NCBI RefSeq assembly: GCF_003121405.1
Contig: NZ_QBUY01000005.1
Location: 1-64,000 of the forward strand
DNA length: 64,000 nucleotides
Origin: Paraburkholderia sp. C35
Lineage (GTDB): Bacteria > Pseudomonadota > Gammaproteobacteria > Burkholderiales > Burkholderiaceae
Reading direction: 5' to 3'
A program made the position numbers and the translations under genes. Under the pieces are notes generated by a model. The model had not been told where the DNA came from and searched no databases. It saw only the letters and a program-made list of their open reading frames with translations. Within the stretch, counting starts at the first letter, position 1, and every line of letters starts with the position of its first letter. Shown in pieces: positions 1 to 8,026 of this stretch.

Positions 1-54
1 GGCTTCCTCGCGGGGAGGCCGTCTCGTGGGCTCGGATATGTGTATATGAGACAG
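1..54 (+). other. Sequencing adapter contamination at contig edge
   Basis: Positions 21-54 match the 34-base Illumina Nextera read-2 transposase adapter, ending in the mosaic-end GAGACAG, with two mismatches (T at 36 and T at 47). The preceding 20 bases would then be residual index/P7 sequence read with many errors, which I cannot confirm. The sequence before position 55 is therefore not genomic, and the contig ends here. Any start codon overlapping this stretch (for example GTG at 54) is an artefact. Confidence 0.93.
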
Positions 55-128
55 TGTCGGACCGCAGCCTCGTTCTACACGACGCTGAAAACCTCCTATA
101 CACGCGCCTGAACGAAGCGGGGAATGTC

Positions 129-1121
129 ATGAGTTTGCATGATTCACTGGTGTTGATCGACGGCACGCAGTATTCGAACTGGAATCGCCAGATTTTCGAG
201 GAAATGCGCGCAGGTGGCGTCACGGCCGTCAACGCGACGATTGTGTACTGGGAGAATGCCCGCGAAACACTGTCGCGCCTCGCCGAATGGAACGCGCGTT
301 TCGAGCGATACCCGGATCTGATCATGCGCGCCCGCACGATGGACGATGTCCTCGAAGCGAAACGCGTGGGTAAAGTCGCGATCCTGTTCGGCCTGCAGAA
401 TTGCTCGCCGATCGAGGACGACATCGGTCTGGTCGAAGTGTTTCGCGACCTCGGCGTGCGCACGATGCAGTTGACGTACAACAATCAGAGCCTGCTTGCC
501 ACGGGCTGCTACGAGTCAACCGATAGCGGTATCACACGCTTTGGTCGCGCGGTGATCGCGGAGATGAATCGCGTCGGCATGATCGTCGATATGTCGCACA
601 GCGCCGAGCAATCGACGCTCGAAGCGATCGCGCTCTCCACCCGGCCCATCGTGATCAGTCATGCGAATCCATCGTTCTTTCATGCAGCGAAGCGCAACAA
701 GTCGGATGACGTGTTGCGTGCGCTTGCTGAAAGCGGCGGCCTGATCGGTTTCAGTCTTTACCCGTTTCATCTGAAGAACGGCAGCCGCTGCACATCGGGC
801 GATTTCACCGACATGGTGGCGCGCGCCGTGGATCTGATCGGTATCGATCATGTCGGCATCGGCAGTGACCTGTGTCAGGCGCAACCGTATGCCGTGCTCG
901 AGTGGATGCGCAACGGACGCTGGAGCAAAGAAACCGACTACGGCGAAGGCAGCGCCGCGAACGCGGCCTGGCCCGAGCCTGTCAGCTGGTTCGGCTCGAA
1001 CGCGGACTTCCCGAATCTCACGGCAGCACTCAGCCACGCCGGATTCGCCGACGCCGAAGTCGCAAAGATCATGGGCGGCAACTGGATGCGCATTCTGCGA
1101 GACAGCGACCACGGCCGCTAG
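129..1121 (+). CDS. Peptidase M19 (membrane dipeptidase)-like protein with altered metal site
   Basis: About 330 residues with the renal dipeptidase TIM-barrel fold signature: DMSH (His157), ISHAN (His178) and IGSD (Asp247). The N-terminal metal-binding HxD of true dipeptidases is absent (DGTQ at 11-14), and the usual bridging Glu position reads GLQN (88-91). From memory, the same substitutions occur in the PA5396-type proteins found beside glycine betaine/dimethylglycine catabolic genes in Pseudomonas, so this is probably a subfamily member and not a digestive dipeptidase. The ATG at 129 is chosen because the in-frame GTG at 54 lies in adapter sequence. It is the first gene of a run through 5596, and the BCCT transporter follows after 42 bases. 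The true substrate is unknown. Confidence 0.85.
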   Translation: MSLHDSLVLIDGTQYSNWNRQIFEEMRAGGVTAVNATIVYWENARETLSRLAEWNARFERYPDLIMRARTMDDVLEAKRVGKVAILFGLQNCSPIEDDIGLVEVFRDLGVRTMQLTYNNQSLLATGCYESTDSGITRFGRAVIAEMNRVGMIVDMSHSAEQSTLEAIALSTRPIVISHANPSFFHAAKRNKSDDVLRALAESGGLIGFSLYPFHLKNGSRCTSGDFTDMVARAVDLIGIDHVGIGSDLCQAQPYAVLEWMRNGRWSKETDYGEGSAANAAWPEPVSWFGSNADFPNLTAALSHAGFADAEVAKIMGGNWMRILRDSDHGR

Positions 1122-1163
1122 TGGCCGCGCGCGCACAAGACTATATTCATCCCTGGAGGAGAC

Positions 1164-2720
1164 ATGGAAATACAGACCACGCCGGATCTCGCCGCGACGC
1201 GAGAGCAGCCGGCCACACACAAGGGACGCATCGACTGGTCCATCTTTCTCATCAGCGGCGGCTTTTTCGTGCTGTTTCTGGTGGCGGCGCTTGTCAACCT
1301 GTCGTGGTTGTCGACGCTGGTCGATACCGTGTTCGGCTGGGCGACGCGTGGCTTCGGCCTCTACTGGCAGGTGCTGATGCTGGCAACGTTCGTGATCAGT
1401 CTCGGGAGCGCGTTTTCGAAGCTGGGGCGTGTGCGGCTAGGCGGGCGCAACCAGGTGCCGTCGAACTCGACGTTCAACTGGGTCGTCGTCATCATGTGCG
1501 CGCTGCTCGCGGGTGGCGGTGCAGTCTGGGCCGCCGCCGAACCGCTGATGCACTTCACCAGCCCGCCGCCGTTTTTCGGCGCGGCGCCGCGCACGGAAGC
1601 GGCGGGTGTCGCTGCGCTTGCGCAATGGTTTCTGCACTGGGGTTTTCTTGCGTGGGCTGTGCTCGGCAGCCTGCTCGCCATCGTGCTGATGCATCTGCAT
1701 TTCGACAAAGGCCTGCCGCTCGCGCCGCGTACGCTGCTGTATCCGCTGTTCGGCCAGCGTGCGCTGAAAGGTCCCATTGCCGCAATCGCGGATGCGACCT
1801 CGATCATCGCGGTCGCCGCCGGCACGATTGGACCGATCGGATTTCTTGGGCTGCAGATTGCCTACGTGTTGCATTCGGTCTGGCACATGCCCGACACGAT
1901 CGTCACGCAGGCGCTCGTCATTCTCGCTGTGACCGCGATCTTCACGACGGCTTGCATTGCAGGGCTGGAAGGCTTGCGTTTCGTTTGCAAGATCCATGTG
2001 TGGCTGATGCTGGGTCTGGCTGCGTATCTTTACGTGTGCGGTCCGACCGGCTTTCTGACGAGCGTGTTCTTCCAGGCCTTCGCGACACATCTGGTCGACT
2101 TCGTGCAGACGGCCATGTATCGCGACGACAGCAAGTGGCTCAATGCATGGACGCTCTTCTATTGGGGTTGGTTCATCGGCTACGCGCCGATCATGGCGAT
2201 CTACGTCGCGAAGGTCTCGCGTGGACGCACGATCCGCGAGCTGGTTGTGTTGCTGTCGATTGCCGCGCCCATCATCACGATGTTGTGGTTCACGCTGGTG
2301 GGCGGTGCGGGCATCGGCATCGAACTGGCGTCGCCGGGCAAGGTCATCGCGCATGGCACCTTGCCGGAGGCACTGCTGCTCGGCGTCGCGCAGGCAATGC
2401 CGCTGCGCAATCTGATTTCGGCGCTGTTCCTGTTCCTCAGCTTTTTCTCGGTCGTGACGAATGCGGGCTCGATGGCCTACACGATCGCGATGGCTATCAC
2501 GGGTGATCGCGGTGAGCCGAAACATTGGCTCAAGATCTTCTGGGCTGTCGGCATGGGACTGGTCGGTGCCGTGCTGATCACGATGGGCTCTGGCGGCGTC
2601 AGTGCGTTGCAGTCATTCATCGTCATTACGGCTGTGCCCGTTTCGATTCTGATTTTGCCCTCGCTGTGGGACGCAGTGCGGATTGCGCGCACGATGGCCG
2701 CCGAACAGGGAGTGCAATGA
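1164..2720 (+). CDS. BCCT family transporter (betaine/choline/carnitine type)
   Basis: A 518-residue integral membrane protein with about 12 hydrophobic segments. It has the BCCT hallmark near residues 120-135 (WAAAEPLMHF followed by SPPP), equivalent to the conserved FWGVAEP region. BCCT carriers import quaternary ammonium compounds such as glycine betaine, choline or carnitine using sodium or proton gradients, or as antiporters. A strong GGAGGAG ribosome site precedes the ATG. The stop overlaps the next start (ATGA), implying translational coupling. No long regulatory C-terminal tail is seen, so a nutrient-uptake role is more likely than osmosensing. The exact substrate cannot be read from sequence. 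Confidence 0.93.
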   Translation: MEIQTTPDLAATREQPATHKGRIDWSIFLISGGFFVLFLVAALVNLSWLSTLVDTVFGWATRGFGLYWQVLMLATFVISLGSAFSKLGRVRLGGRNQVPSNSTFNWVVVIMCALLAGGGAVWAAAEPLMHFTSPPPFFGAAPRTEAAGVAALAQWFLHWGFLAWAVLGSLLAIVLMHLHFDKGLPLAPRTLLYPLFGQRALKGPIAAIADATSIIAVAAGTIGPIGFLGLQIAYVLHSVWHMPDTIVTQALVILAVTAIFTTACIAGLEGLRFVCKIHVWLMLGLAAYLYVCGPTGFLTSVFFQAFATHLVDFVQTAMYRDDSKWLNAWTLFYWGWFIGYAPIMAIYVAKVSRGRTIRELVVLLSIAAPIITMLWFTLVGGAGIGIELASPGKVIAHGTLPEALLLGVAQAMPLRNLISALFLFLSFFSVVTNAGSMAYTIAMAITGDRGEPKHWLKIFWAVGMGLVGAVLITMGSGGVSALQSFIVITAVPVSILILPSLWDAVRIARTMAAEQGVQ

Positions 2721-4468
2721 TGGATGCCGAAGTCATGCTCAACAATGTGAAGGACCAAACGCAGACAGAGGCGCGCGACACTCGCCTCACGCTGCGCAGC
2801 GCCGATCGCACGAATCGTACGGAATATCTCGGCGCGATGCATGGGACGCGGCTCAGCTTCGTGCGCTCACTCGTGAGACGGATGGCCCGCGATAGCTGGC
2901 GCATCCGCATCGCGCAGATGGAACTCGACGATAACGGCTACGGCTTTTGCGTCTATTCGATCGAGGCATACGGCGAGCGCTACAGCCAGGTGATCTTTTC
3001 GCAGCATCTCGATGCCGCCGATCGTACGGATCGCGTGATTGCGCAAAAGTGGGACATTACCTCGGCGCTCGTCTGCGGTGTGCCGCAGGCTGCCGACCTC
3101 GAGCAGTTGCGTGCGAACGTGCCATTGCAGGAAGCAGGCCGGTTGGGCGCCAACGATGTCGTGCTGTGCCGCGCGAACAAGAGCGTGCGCAACTTCGACT
3201 ATGTCGTGAACTGCCTCGCGGACGGCAAGCAGCCGGACCCCGCGATCTTCGAGCGCGTCGGTTACCTGATCCGCACTACAGCGGTGTATGGCAACGGCAA
3301 GTTCGGTATCGCCGACTATCCGAGGCTCATGGACAGTCAGGCGTTCCGCTCGGGTTTTTCGGCGCAGATGTGCGCCGTGTTCTTGCTGCGCGATTTCAGC
3401 GTGCGCCTCGCAGAACATATCGCCACGCGGCGCAATCCACGCACGGCAGTGAAGCTGGCACGCAGCTATCGACGCTACCTCGGCGTTGGCAACGCTACGG
3501 GCCTGGGCATGGCGCCGTTTCTGGTGCGTCACCCTGTGCTGCTCGATCAGTGGATGCGCGGACGCGAGACGGCCCTTGCACGTGTGCTGAACGTCGAGCA
3601 CGCCGACGCGGCTACGTTCGGGCGCGCAGGCAATCTGCTCGCACGTGCCGCGCGCCACATCGCCCAGGTGCACACCGATCATCCGCGCGAAGCGGCTCGG
3701 AACAGGCAGATTCTGGGTGAGGTGCCTCGCATCGAACAGGCGTTGCAGCGCGAAGCTGCGACGTGTGCCGCTTATCCGTGGCGCACGCTGCTGGCACACA
3801 CGGAAAAAGATGTGTCGAGTGCGACGCAGGAGGTGCTGGTTTCAGTGCTGCTGGAACTGTATCCGGATCTCGTCGATTCGATCGACTGTGGCGGGCCTGT
3901 CGACGAATCGCTCAGCCTCGATTCCGACATGGACGTTGGCGACCTGCGCGAGCTGGTTGAACGCGACTATCGATGGGCGCTCACAGGTCCCGCTGCACAT
4001 CGCGATGACGACCATTTCTTCTGGTATCGATCCGCAGAGAAAGAGGAGCCGCGTCTGGGCGTGCGAGCGGAAGAGCCCGGAGCCGAACTCGAGATGCCGC
4101 TCGATATCGCGCGTCAGGTGTGCCGTCTTCACGATTCGCTGAGGTCTTACGAAGACAGCGATGCAAGTGTCGCCGCGTTTGTTTGCGCATATCCGCAGCA
4201 TCGCGCAATCGTGCGTCGGGTGCAGACCCTTGCGGGCAATGCGTATGGCGAAATTCGCGAAAACCTGCTCGCGCGGGACACGCTGCCCATCGATCTCATG
4301 CGCGCCAAGCTCGCGATGTTCGGCGCCAGCAAGTTCGATCCCAAGTCGAACCTGTGGGTACGCGTGACGCTGTTCCAGGGAGCGCCGATGCTCGACGATC
4401 TGGCGCCCGACATGATCGACGACTGGATTTTTCCGTGTGTCCCGAATGGGAACGAAACAGGGAACTGA
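2717..4468 (+). CDS. Uncharacterised 583-residue protein of betaine-type operon
   Basis: I do not recognise a named domain. The protein is soluble, rich in Arg and acidic residues, and has no signal peptide or membrane segment. The start is ATG 2717 (MMDAEV), overlapping the transporter stop as ATGA, with a CAGGGAG ribosome site 5 bases upstream. Translational coupling to the BCCT gene and a 5-base gap to the next gene argue that it acts in the same pathway. A catalytic subunit or a large processing protein for the imported compound is possible, but no function is assigned. Codon use matches the neighbours, so there is no sign of recent transfer. Confidence 0.8.
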   Translation: MMDAEVMLNNVKDQTQTEARDTRLTLRSADRTNRTEYLGAMHGTRLSFVRSLVRRMARDSWRIRIAQMELDDNGYGFCVYSIEAYGERYSQVIFSQHLDAADRTDRVIAQKWDITSALVCGVPQAADLEQLRANVPLQEAGRLGANDVVLCRANKSVRNFDYVVNCLADGKQPDPAIFERVGYLIRTTAVYGNGKFGIADYPRLMDSQAFRSGFSAQMCAVFLLRDFSVRLAEHIATRRNPRTAVKLARSYRRYLGVGNATGLGMAPFLVRHPVLLDQWMRGRETALARVLNVEHADAATFGRAGNLLARAARHIAQVHTDHPREAARNRQILGEVPRIEQALQREAATCAAYPWRTLLAHTEKDVSSATQEVLVSVLLELYPDLVDSIDCGGPVDESLSLDSDMDVGDLRELVERDYRWALTGPAAHRDDDHFFWYRSAEKEEPRLGVRAEEPGAELEMPLDIARQVCRLHDSLRSYEDSDASVAAFVCAYPQHRAIVRRVQTLAGNAYGEIRENLLARDTLPIDLMRAKLAMFGASKFDPKSNLWVRVTLFQGAPMLDDLAPDMIDDWIFPCVPNGNETGN

Positions 4469-4473
4469 CAAAC

Positions 4474-5196
4474 ATGAAGATGGCGATGAACGAACTGGCC
4501 GCACTGTGCCGGGCGGCGCTCGAAGGGAGCGGCTGGCAGCAGGGCGACTACGAGGATGCGGCGGACGCGGCAGTCTGGCTTCAGGCAGTCGGGTTCGAGG
4601 GCGTGGAGGCATTGAACGGGCTGCTCGGCGCTGCGCCCGGCGAGCGTTATGCCGTGCAAGGCGGACTGGATAGAAACCCCGAGTTCGAACGGGCACGGGG
4701 GCTGGTAGGCTGCCTGCTCGCATTTGAACTGGCGTGGGCACAGGCGAGCCGTGACGGTGTCGGCATCGTACGTGTCGAGCAGGCCCTCGCACCGCGCCTC
4801 GCGCTTCATGGGCTCAGGATGATGAGCGCGCGTGGACGCCGCTTCGACCTCTCGTGGCATGAGGCAGGTTGTCAGCACTTCGCGACCACCACGGGACATG
4901 ATGCGTTTCCGTCATATCTCGGTTGTGTCGCTGGTGGAAAGCCGGACGGGACAGATATCGTGGTGTGCTGCCGCACGAACGATGCCTTGCCGCCTGCTTT
5001 CGATATCGTCAAAGATCTCCGTGATGAGGTCAGCCCGGCTGAGTTCGAAGCGCGTTATTACGAAACGCTCTGGCGTGGCGTCGAACTAGACGACGCGCAG
5101 CTTGCGCGTCTTGGCGAATGGAAAAACCGGGTACTCGTGGAAGCGACGGCGGCCTCGCGTGCACACGGCGCAGGAGGGCAGGACGATGGCTTTTGA
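4474..5196 (+). CDS. DUF3726-like protein
   Basis: A 240-residue soluble protein. The N-terminus (MNELAALCRAALEGSGW, then an alpha-helical AADAAVWLQAVGFEGVEAL stretch) resembles the DUF3726 family as I remember it, where the pattern is a short helix, a Gly-Trp/Tyr and an AxEAG-type helix; this assignment is from pattern memory. Function of the family is unknown to me. It starts 5 bases after the stop of the 583-residue protein and its last 11 bases overlap the RidA gene, so it sits inside one operon with the BCCT transporter. Confidence 0.75.
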   Translation: MKMAMNELAALCRAALEGSGWQQGDYEDAADAAVWLQAVGFEGVEALNGLLGAAPGERYAVQGGLDRNPEFERARGLVGCLLAFELAWAQASRDGVGIVRVEQALAPRLALHGLRMMSARGRRFDLSWHEAGCQHFATTTGHDAFPSYLGCVAGGKPDGTDIVVCCRTNDALPPAFDIVKDLRDEVSPAEFEARYYETLWRGVELDDAQLARLGEWKNRVLVEATAASRAHGAGGQDDGF

Positions 5197-5596
5197 GCGC
5201 GACACGAATACGGAGAGGTCGGTTGTGCCGATCCGGACAGGACTGCCGCAAAGCGAAAAATCGCTATTCGAATGGGCCGTGGCGGCCAACGGCATGCTGT
5301 ACACAGCGCAGATTCCAGTTGGAGCCGATGGCGCGGTTGTCGGCGGTGGCATCGAGGCTCAGGTAAAGCAGGTTTTTGCCAATCTCTTTCAGACACTCGC
5401 TGCCGCAGGGTCATCCGCACAGGACGTAGCGCAGGTGCTGATCTACGTCACCGATCGTGCATGGCTGCCGATTGTGAATACAGCTTGGCTCGCTAATTTC
5501 GACAAGCCTTTTCCGAATCGCGCGTCGTTCGTGGTGGCGGGACTTGCACGGGAGGAAATGCTCGTTGAGCTAGTGGCTTATGCATCCGTTCGATGA
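5186..5596 (+). CDS. RidA family enamine/imine deaminase
   Basis: A 136-residue YjgF/YER057c/UK114-family protein. RidA proteins hydrolyse reactive enamine/imine intermediates to keto acids and ammonia. Visible signatures are the central AAGSSAQDVAQVLIYV helix-strand and the C-terminal PNRASF...LVELVAYA block, with the conserved Arg before the strand and the Glu in VEL. ATG 5186 follows a CAGGAGGG ribosome site and overlaps the upstream gene by 11 bases. Its presence at the end of the BCCT operon suggests the pathway passes through an unstable enamine or imine, as expected for oxidation or elimination at an amino-acid-like substrate. Confidence 0.9.
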   Translation: MAFERDTNTERSVVPIRTGLPQSEKSLFEWAVAANGMLYTAQIPVGADGAVVGGGIEAQVKQVFANLFQTLAAAGSSAQDVAQVLIYVTDRAWLPIVNTAWLANFDKPFPNRASFVVAGLAREEMLVELVAYASVR

Positions 5597-5709
5597 GGGT
5601 GTGTAGGGAGGGTTGAGCAATTGCAAGCGGAAGCGCGCGGATTCGGAACTGATGAGATCCTGTATTTCAGAAGACCGGTGATAGCGCACCTTCTCTGGCT
5701 CGCACAATT

Positions 5710-5907
5710 GTGGCGGACGACACCCATGCCCCGGCCAAACCGAAGCATAAGCCGAGACTGATCGCTCGCGGGGCGCAGCCCTTGCTCGAGGCCCAGTTTG
5801 GTGTCGCGGCGGGTGCGACGCTTGCACAACAGAATCGCGAAGACTTCGTGAAAGTACATCGCTACTGGCTAAGTAGCCTCATCGACCGCGGCCTCGGTAA
5901 CTGTTGA
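5710..5907 (+). CDS. Small ORF of unknown function, possibly a gene fragment
   Basis: A 65-residue GTG-started ORF whose frame stays open back to about 5656, so it may be the 3' end of a larger lost gene. The sequence is basic in the N-terminal half (PKHKPRLIARG) and helical in the rest, ending HRYWLSSLIDRG. I do not recognise a family. Its stop lies within the good ribosome site (GAGGAG) of the next 24-codon ORF, giving a tight three-ORF array up to 6469. Confidence 0.4.
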   Translation: MADDTHAPAKPKHKPRLIARGAQPLLEAQFGVAAGATLAQQNREDFVKVHRYWLSSLIDRGLGNC

Positions 5908-5916
5908 GGAGCCTAT

Positions 5917-5991
5917 ATGGATGACGAGGACATATACGTCTGTCCGCTTCGAGAGGTTATAGTCGGAAGGTTCAAGAAATTGGGTGAGTGA
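5917..5991 (+). CDS. Putative 24-residue ORF
   Basis: ATG 5917 is preceded by a strong GAGGAG ribosome site 6 bases upstream and encodes a 24-residue peptide (MDDEDIYVCPLREVIVGR, then FKKLGE). Its TGA ends one base before the ATG of the secreted protein at 5993. It could be a genuine small protein, a translational leader for the next gene, or the start of a truncated gene. No homology is recognised. Confidence 0.35.
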   Translation: MDDEDIYVCPLREVIVGRFKKLGE

Positions 5992-5992
5992 A

Positions 5993-6469
5993 ATGTTAAA
6001 GAAGTCGATTTGGGCGCTATTCTTTGCATGTGGGATTGCGCATGCTAAAGACGCAATGGTCTCATGTGACGGTTCATACCAGGCAAGCGTTTCCCGGCTC
6101 GGCGTTCTGACAATCGAAGGGAAGAGTGGCGACTCCGAGACCGTGAAAATTGGCCATCGTGTTGATGGAGGAAAGTTTAGTCACGATGATATATATCTGG
6201 TTTTGTATGGAATGCCGTTTAAGGCGAGTGCGAATTCCCCGCAAGCAAACTACCTGACACTGTACAAGCTGGGAAATGACAAGAAGGTAGTGGTGAAGCA
6301 AGCGTACGGAGCGGGAATCTATTCCGCAGATTTCAGTATGGACGGGAAATTCGTGGCGATCACCACACGCCTCGGTGTGGACGTACTCGATATTGAGAAG
6401 AGATCGATCGAACGCCATGATCCTGCCTATACCCCGGAATTCTCGCTGCAATCGTGCGATAAAAATTAG
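5993..6469 (+). CDS. Secreted protein of unknown function, beta-propeller-like
   Basis: A 158-residue protein with a clear Sec signal peptide (lysines, then IWALFFACGIAHA, cleavage after AHA). The mature part is beta-rich with a motif resembling a propeller blade (FSMDGKFVAITTRLGVDVLDIE), but it is too short for a full propeller. An in-frame GTG at 5984 is an alternative start. Base composition is visibly more AT-rich than the neighbours, suggesting acquisition by transfer. Such small exported proteins are often immunity or envelope proteins, but nothing here proves that. Confidence 0.7.
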   Translation: MLKKSIWALFFACGIAHAKDAMVSCDGSYQASVSRLGVLTIEGKSGDSETVKIGHRVDGGKFSHDDIYLVLYGMPFKASANSPQANYLTLYKLGNDKKVVVKQAYGAGIYSADFSMDGKFVAITTRLGVDVLDIEKRSIERHDPAYTPEFSLQSCDKN

Positions 6470-6936
6470 ACTCGGAAAGGTATGGTTGCCTATCTGGATT
6501 AACAGTCCGAATGCTGCGGATAGGTGAGGGTAGTATCGCCTTTGAATCGAGCGGATGATTCATGATGATAAAACGTACGATGTTCGTGGCGAGCATCTAA
6601 TTGCTCGTGAATGATCCAGGCCGGTCCGTCTGGCGCGTCCAGTCATGCAGGTTGCTGACTGACTGCCTTGCCGCAGAACTCGCATTAGCCGACTGACAGC
6701 ATCGAGTCAGGACGCTGTCGACACGCCTCTAAAAGATCCGATGATCCGTACGCGCGATCTAAACCCTGGGCGCGCGGAGTCCACGTGCAGAATCCCACGT
6801 CATGCAATGTCAGCCGTCTCCAGCCGGTCGACATGCAATGCCTTAATTCCACGCTAAGTCTCGCTCCCTAATCTCCAACCTGTAGTAGCGCGCTACTCAA
6901 CCAATCTGGCGCTACGCAGACACTGGAGATCAGTAG
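6470..6936. other. Non-coding stretch, 467 bases
   Basis: No convincing gene. It holds a direct repeat CATGCAATG at 6801-6809 and 6832-6840, and near its end a perfect palindrome (6884-6897) listed separately. It is probably the promoter region of the rubredoxin-pirin-tautomerase cassette. Confidence 0.6.
6884..6897. promoter_or_regulatory. Perfect 14-base palindrome, possible operator
   Basis: AGTAGCGCGCTACT is its own reverse complement and lies 39 bases upstream of the rubredoxin start. The half-site GCGCTAC recurs at 6909-6915, about two helical turns away. A repressor or activator site is likely by position; the binding protein is unknown. Confidence 0.5.
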
Positions 6937-7152
6937 ATGGACACCCCGCTTAAACGCTTCTTCTGCCTCGGCTGCGGCTTCTCATATGACGAGGCGCTCG
7001 GCTTGCCTGAGCACGGCGTTCCGCCCGGAACCCGCTGGGCCGACCTTCCCGACGACTGGTGCTGTCCCGACTGCGGGACCCCAAAGAGCAAGTTCGAAAT
7101 GGTCGAAATCGGCTACGCCCAAGGCGCGCCTCATCTGGCGCAGAACGCCTGA
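6937..7152 (+). CDS. Rubredoxin-type Fe(Cys)4 protein
   Basis: 71 residues with the two rubredoxin knuckles CLGCG (near residue 10) and CPDCG (near 43), separated by the typical acidic loop and the conserved Pro-Gly-Thr and Asp-Asp-Trp residues ([13 protein letters not shown]). It carries single electrons in the cytoplasm, normally to a mono- or dioxygenase or from a flavoprotein reductase. It heads a cassette with a pirin-like cupin 24 bases downstream and a tautomerase. No reductase or hydroxylase partner is adjacent, so the partner must be one of these genes or lie elsewhere. Confidence 0.93.
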   Translation: MDTPLKRFFCLGCGFSYDEALGLPEHGVPPGTRWADLPDDWCCPDCGTPKSKFEMVEIGYAQGAPHLAQNA

Positions 7153-7176
7153 CTACCAGTTAAAGGAACCCAAGAA

Positions 7177-7983
7177 ATGGCACAGCAATTCGTCATTCGC
7201 GCCAACGAGCGCAACCATGCCATCGACCGTTCAGAGGGTCGGAATGCTGCGTATGTATCCGGGCGTAAGCCGAACTACGTCAGCCGCGAGTCGAGCTTTA
7301 ATTTTCATGATTTTCAGAGCGGGCGCCCCGGCTTTGGTGCAATCCGCGTATTCGGCGATGAAATTTTCCACGGGGAAGGCTGCGGCTACAACATGCATCC
7401 TCACCATAACTTCGTCATTTGCGCCTTCGTGCTTGAAGGCGAACTGACCCACATCAACACCGCCGGACGTGGCGTGGTCGACCAGCTTCGTCAAGGCGAC
7501 TATTACGTCTTTTCCGCCGGCTCAGGCGGCAAGCATTCCGAACTGAGCATCGGTGAGGAAGACATGCATGCCATTTATCTCTGGTTGATGCCGAACAAGC
7601 TTTACCTGCCGACGACTTATCACCGGGCTCACTTCGACTTCCGCCGACGCCGCAACCGCATCGTGCAACTGATCGGCGATAGCGACGACGCCTTGCCAGT
7701 CCCTCAGGATGTACGCGTTTCACGTCTCGTCACGGATCGCGACGGCACGTACACGTACACGCCGCGCAGTGTCGACCATGGCACGTATGTGTTCGTGAAA
7801 GAAGGCCAGGTACGGTGTGGAGACGTGACGCTTGGACCGAAGGACAGTTTGGGTATTAGTGGCGTCGAGAACTTCGAATGTGTCGTCGCGGACACCAGCG
7901 ATGTGTTTTTTGTGGAGACCGTGCTGATCAACGAAGAAGCTCGGGTCGAAGCACGGAAGCAGGAATACGCCGCTTACCTCTGA
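7177..7983 (+). CDS. Pirin family bicupin protein
   Basis: 268 residues with the pirin N-terminal cupin signature: HPHHNF (metal-binding His pair), a Gly-Glu-Leu-Thr-His turn, then SAGSGGKHSE (third His and following Glu). A second cupin-like strand set fills the C-terminal half. Bacterial pirins are Fe-dependent; several have quercetin 2,3-dioxygenase activity and others regulate metabolism. An AAAGGAA ribosome site precedes ATG 7177. Adjacent rubredoxin and tautomerase genes fit an oxidative aromatic or enol-type pathway, but the substrate is unknown. Confidence 0.88.
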   Translation: MAQQFVIRANERNHAIDRSEGRNAAYVSGRKPNYVSRESSFNFHDFQSGRPGFGAIRVFGDEIFHGEGCGYNMHPHHNFVICAFVLEGELTHINTAGRGVVDQLRQGDYYVFSAGSGGKHSELSIGEEDMHAIYLWLMPNKLYLPTTYHRAHFDFRRRRNRIVQLIGDSDDALPVPQDVRVSRLVTDRDGTYTYTPRSVDHGTYVFVKEGQVRCGDVTLGPKDSLGISGVENFECVVADTSDVFFVETVLINEEARVEARKQEYAAYL

Positions 7984-8026
7984 GGAGCGGATTCTGTTGA
8001 AGCCTTTAAAACTGTAGGAGAGAACG

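Noticed and set aside
54..128. Extension of the dipeptidase-like gene to GTG 54
   Set aside because: The GTG overlaps the end of the adapter sequence; homology and a plausible start are at ATG 129.
872..2506. Long plus-strand frame across the dipeptidase and BCCT genes
   Set aside because: Arg/Ala/His-rich composition typical of a shadow frame in high-GC DNA; the two real genes explain the region.
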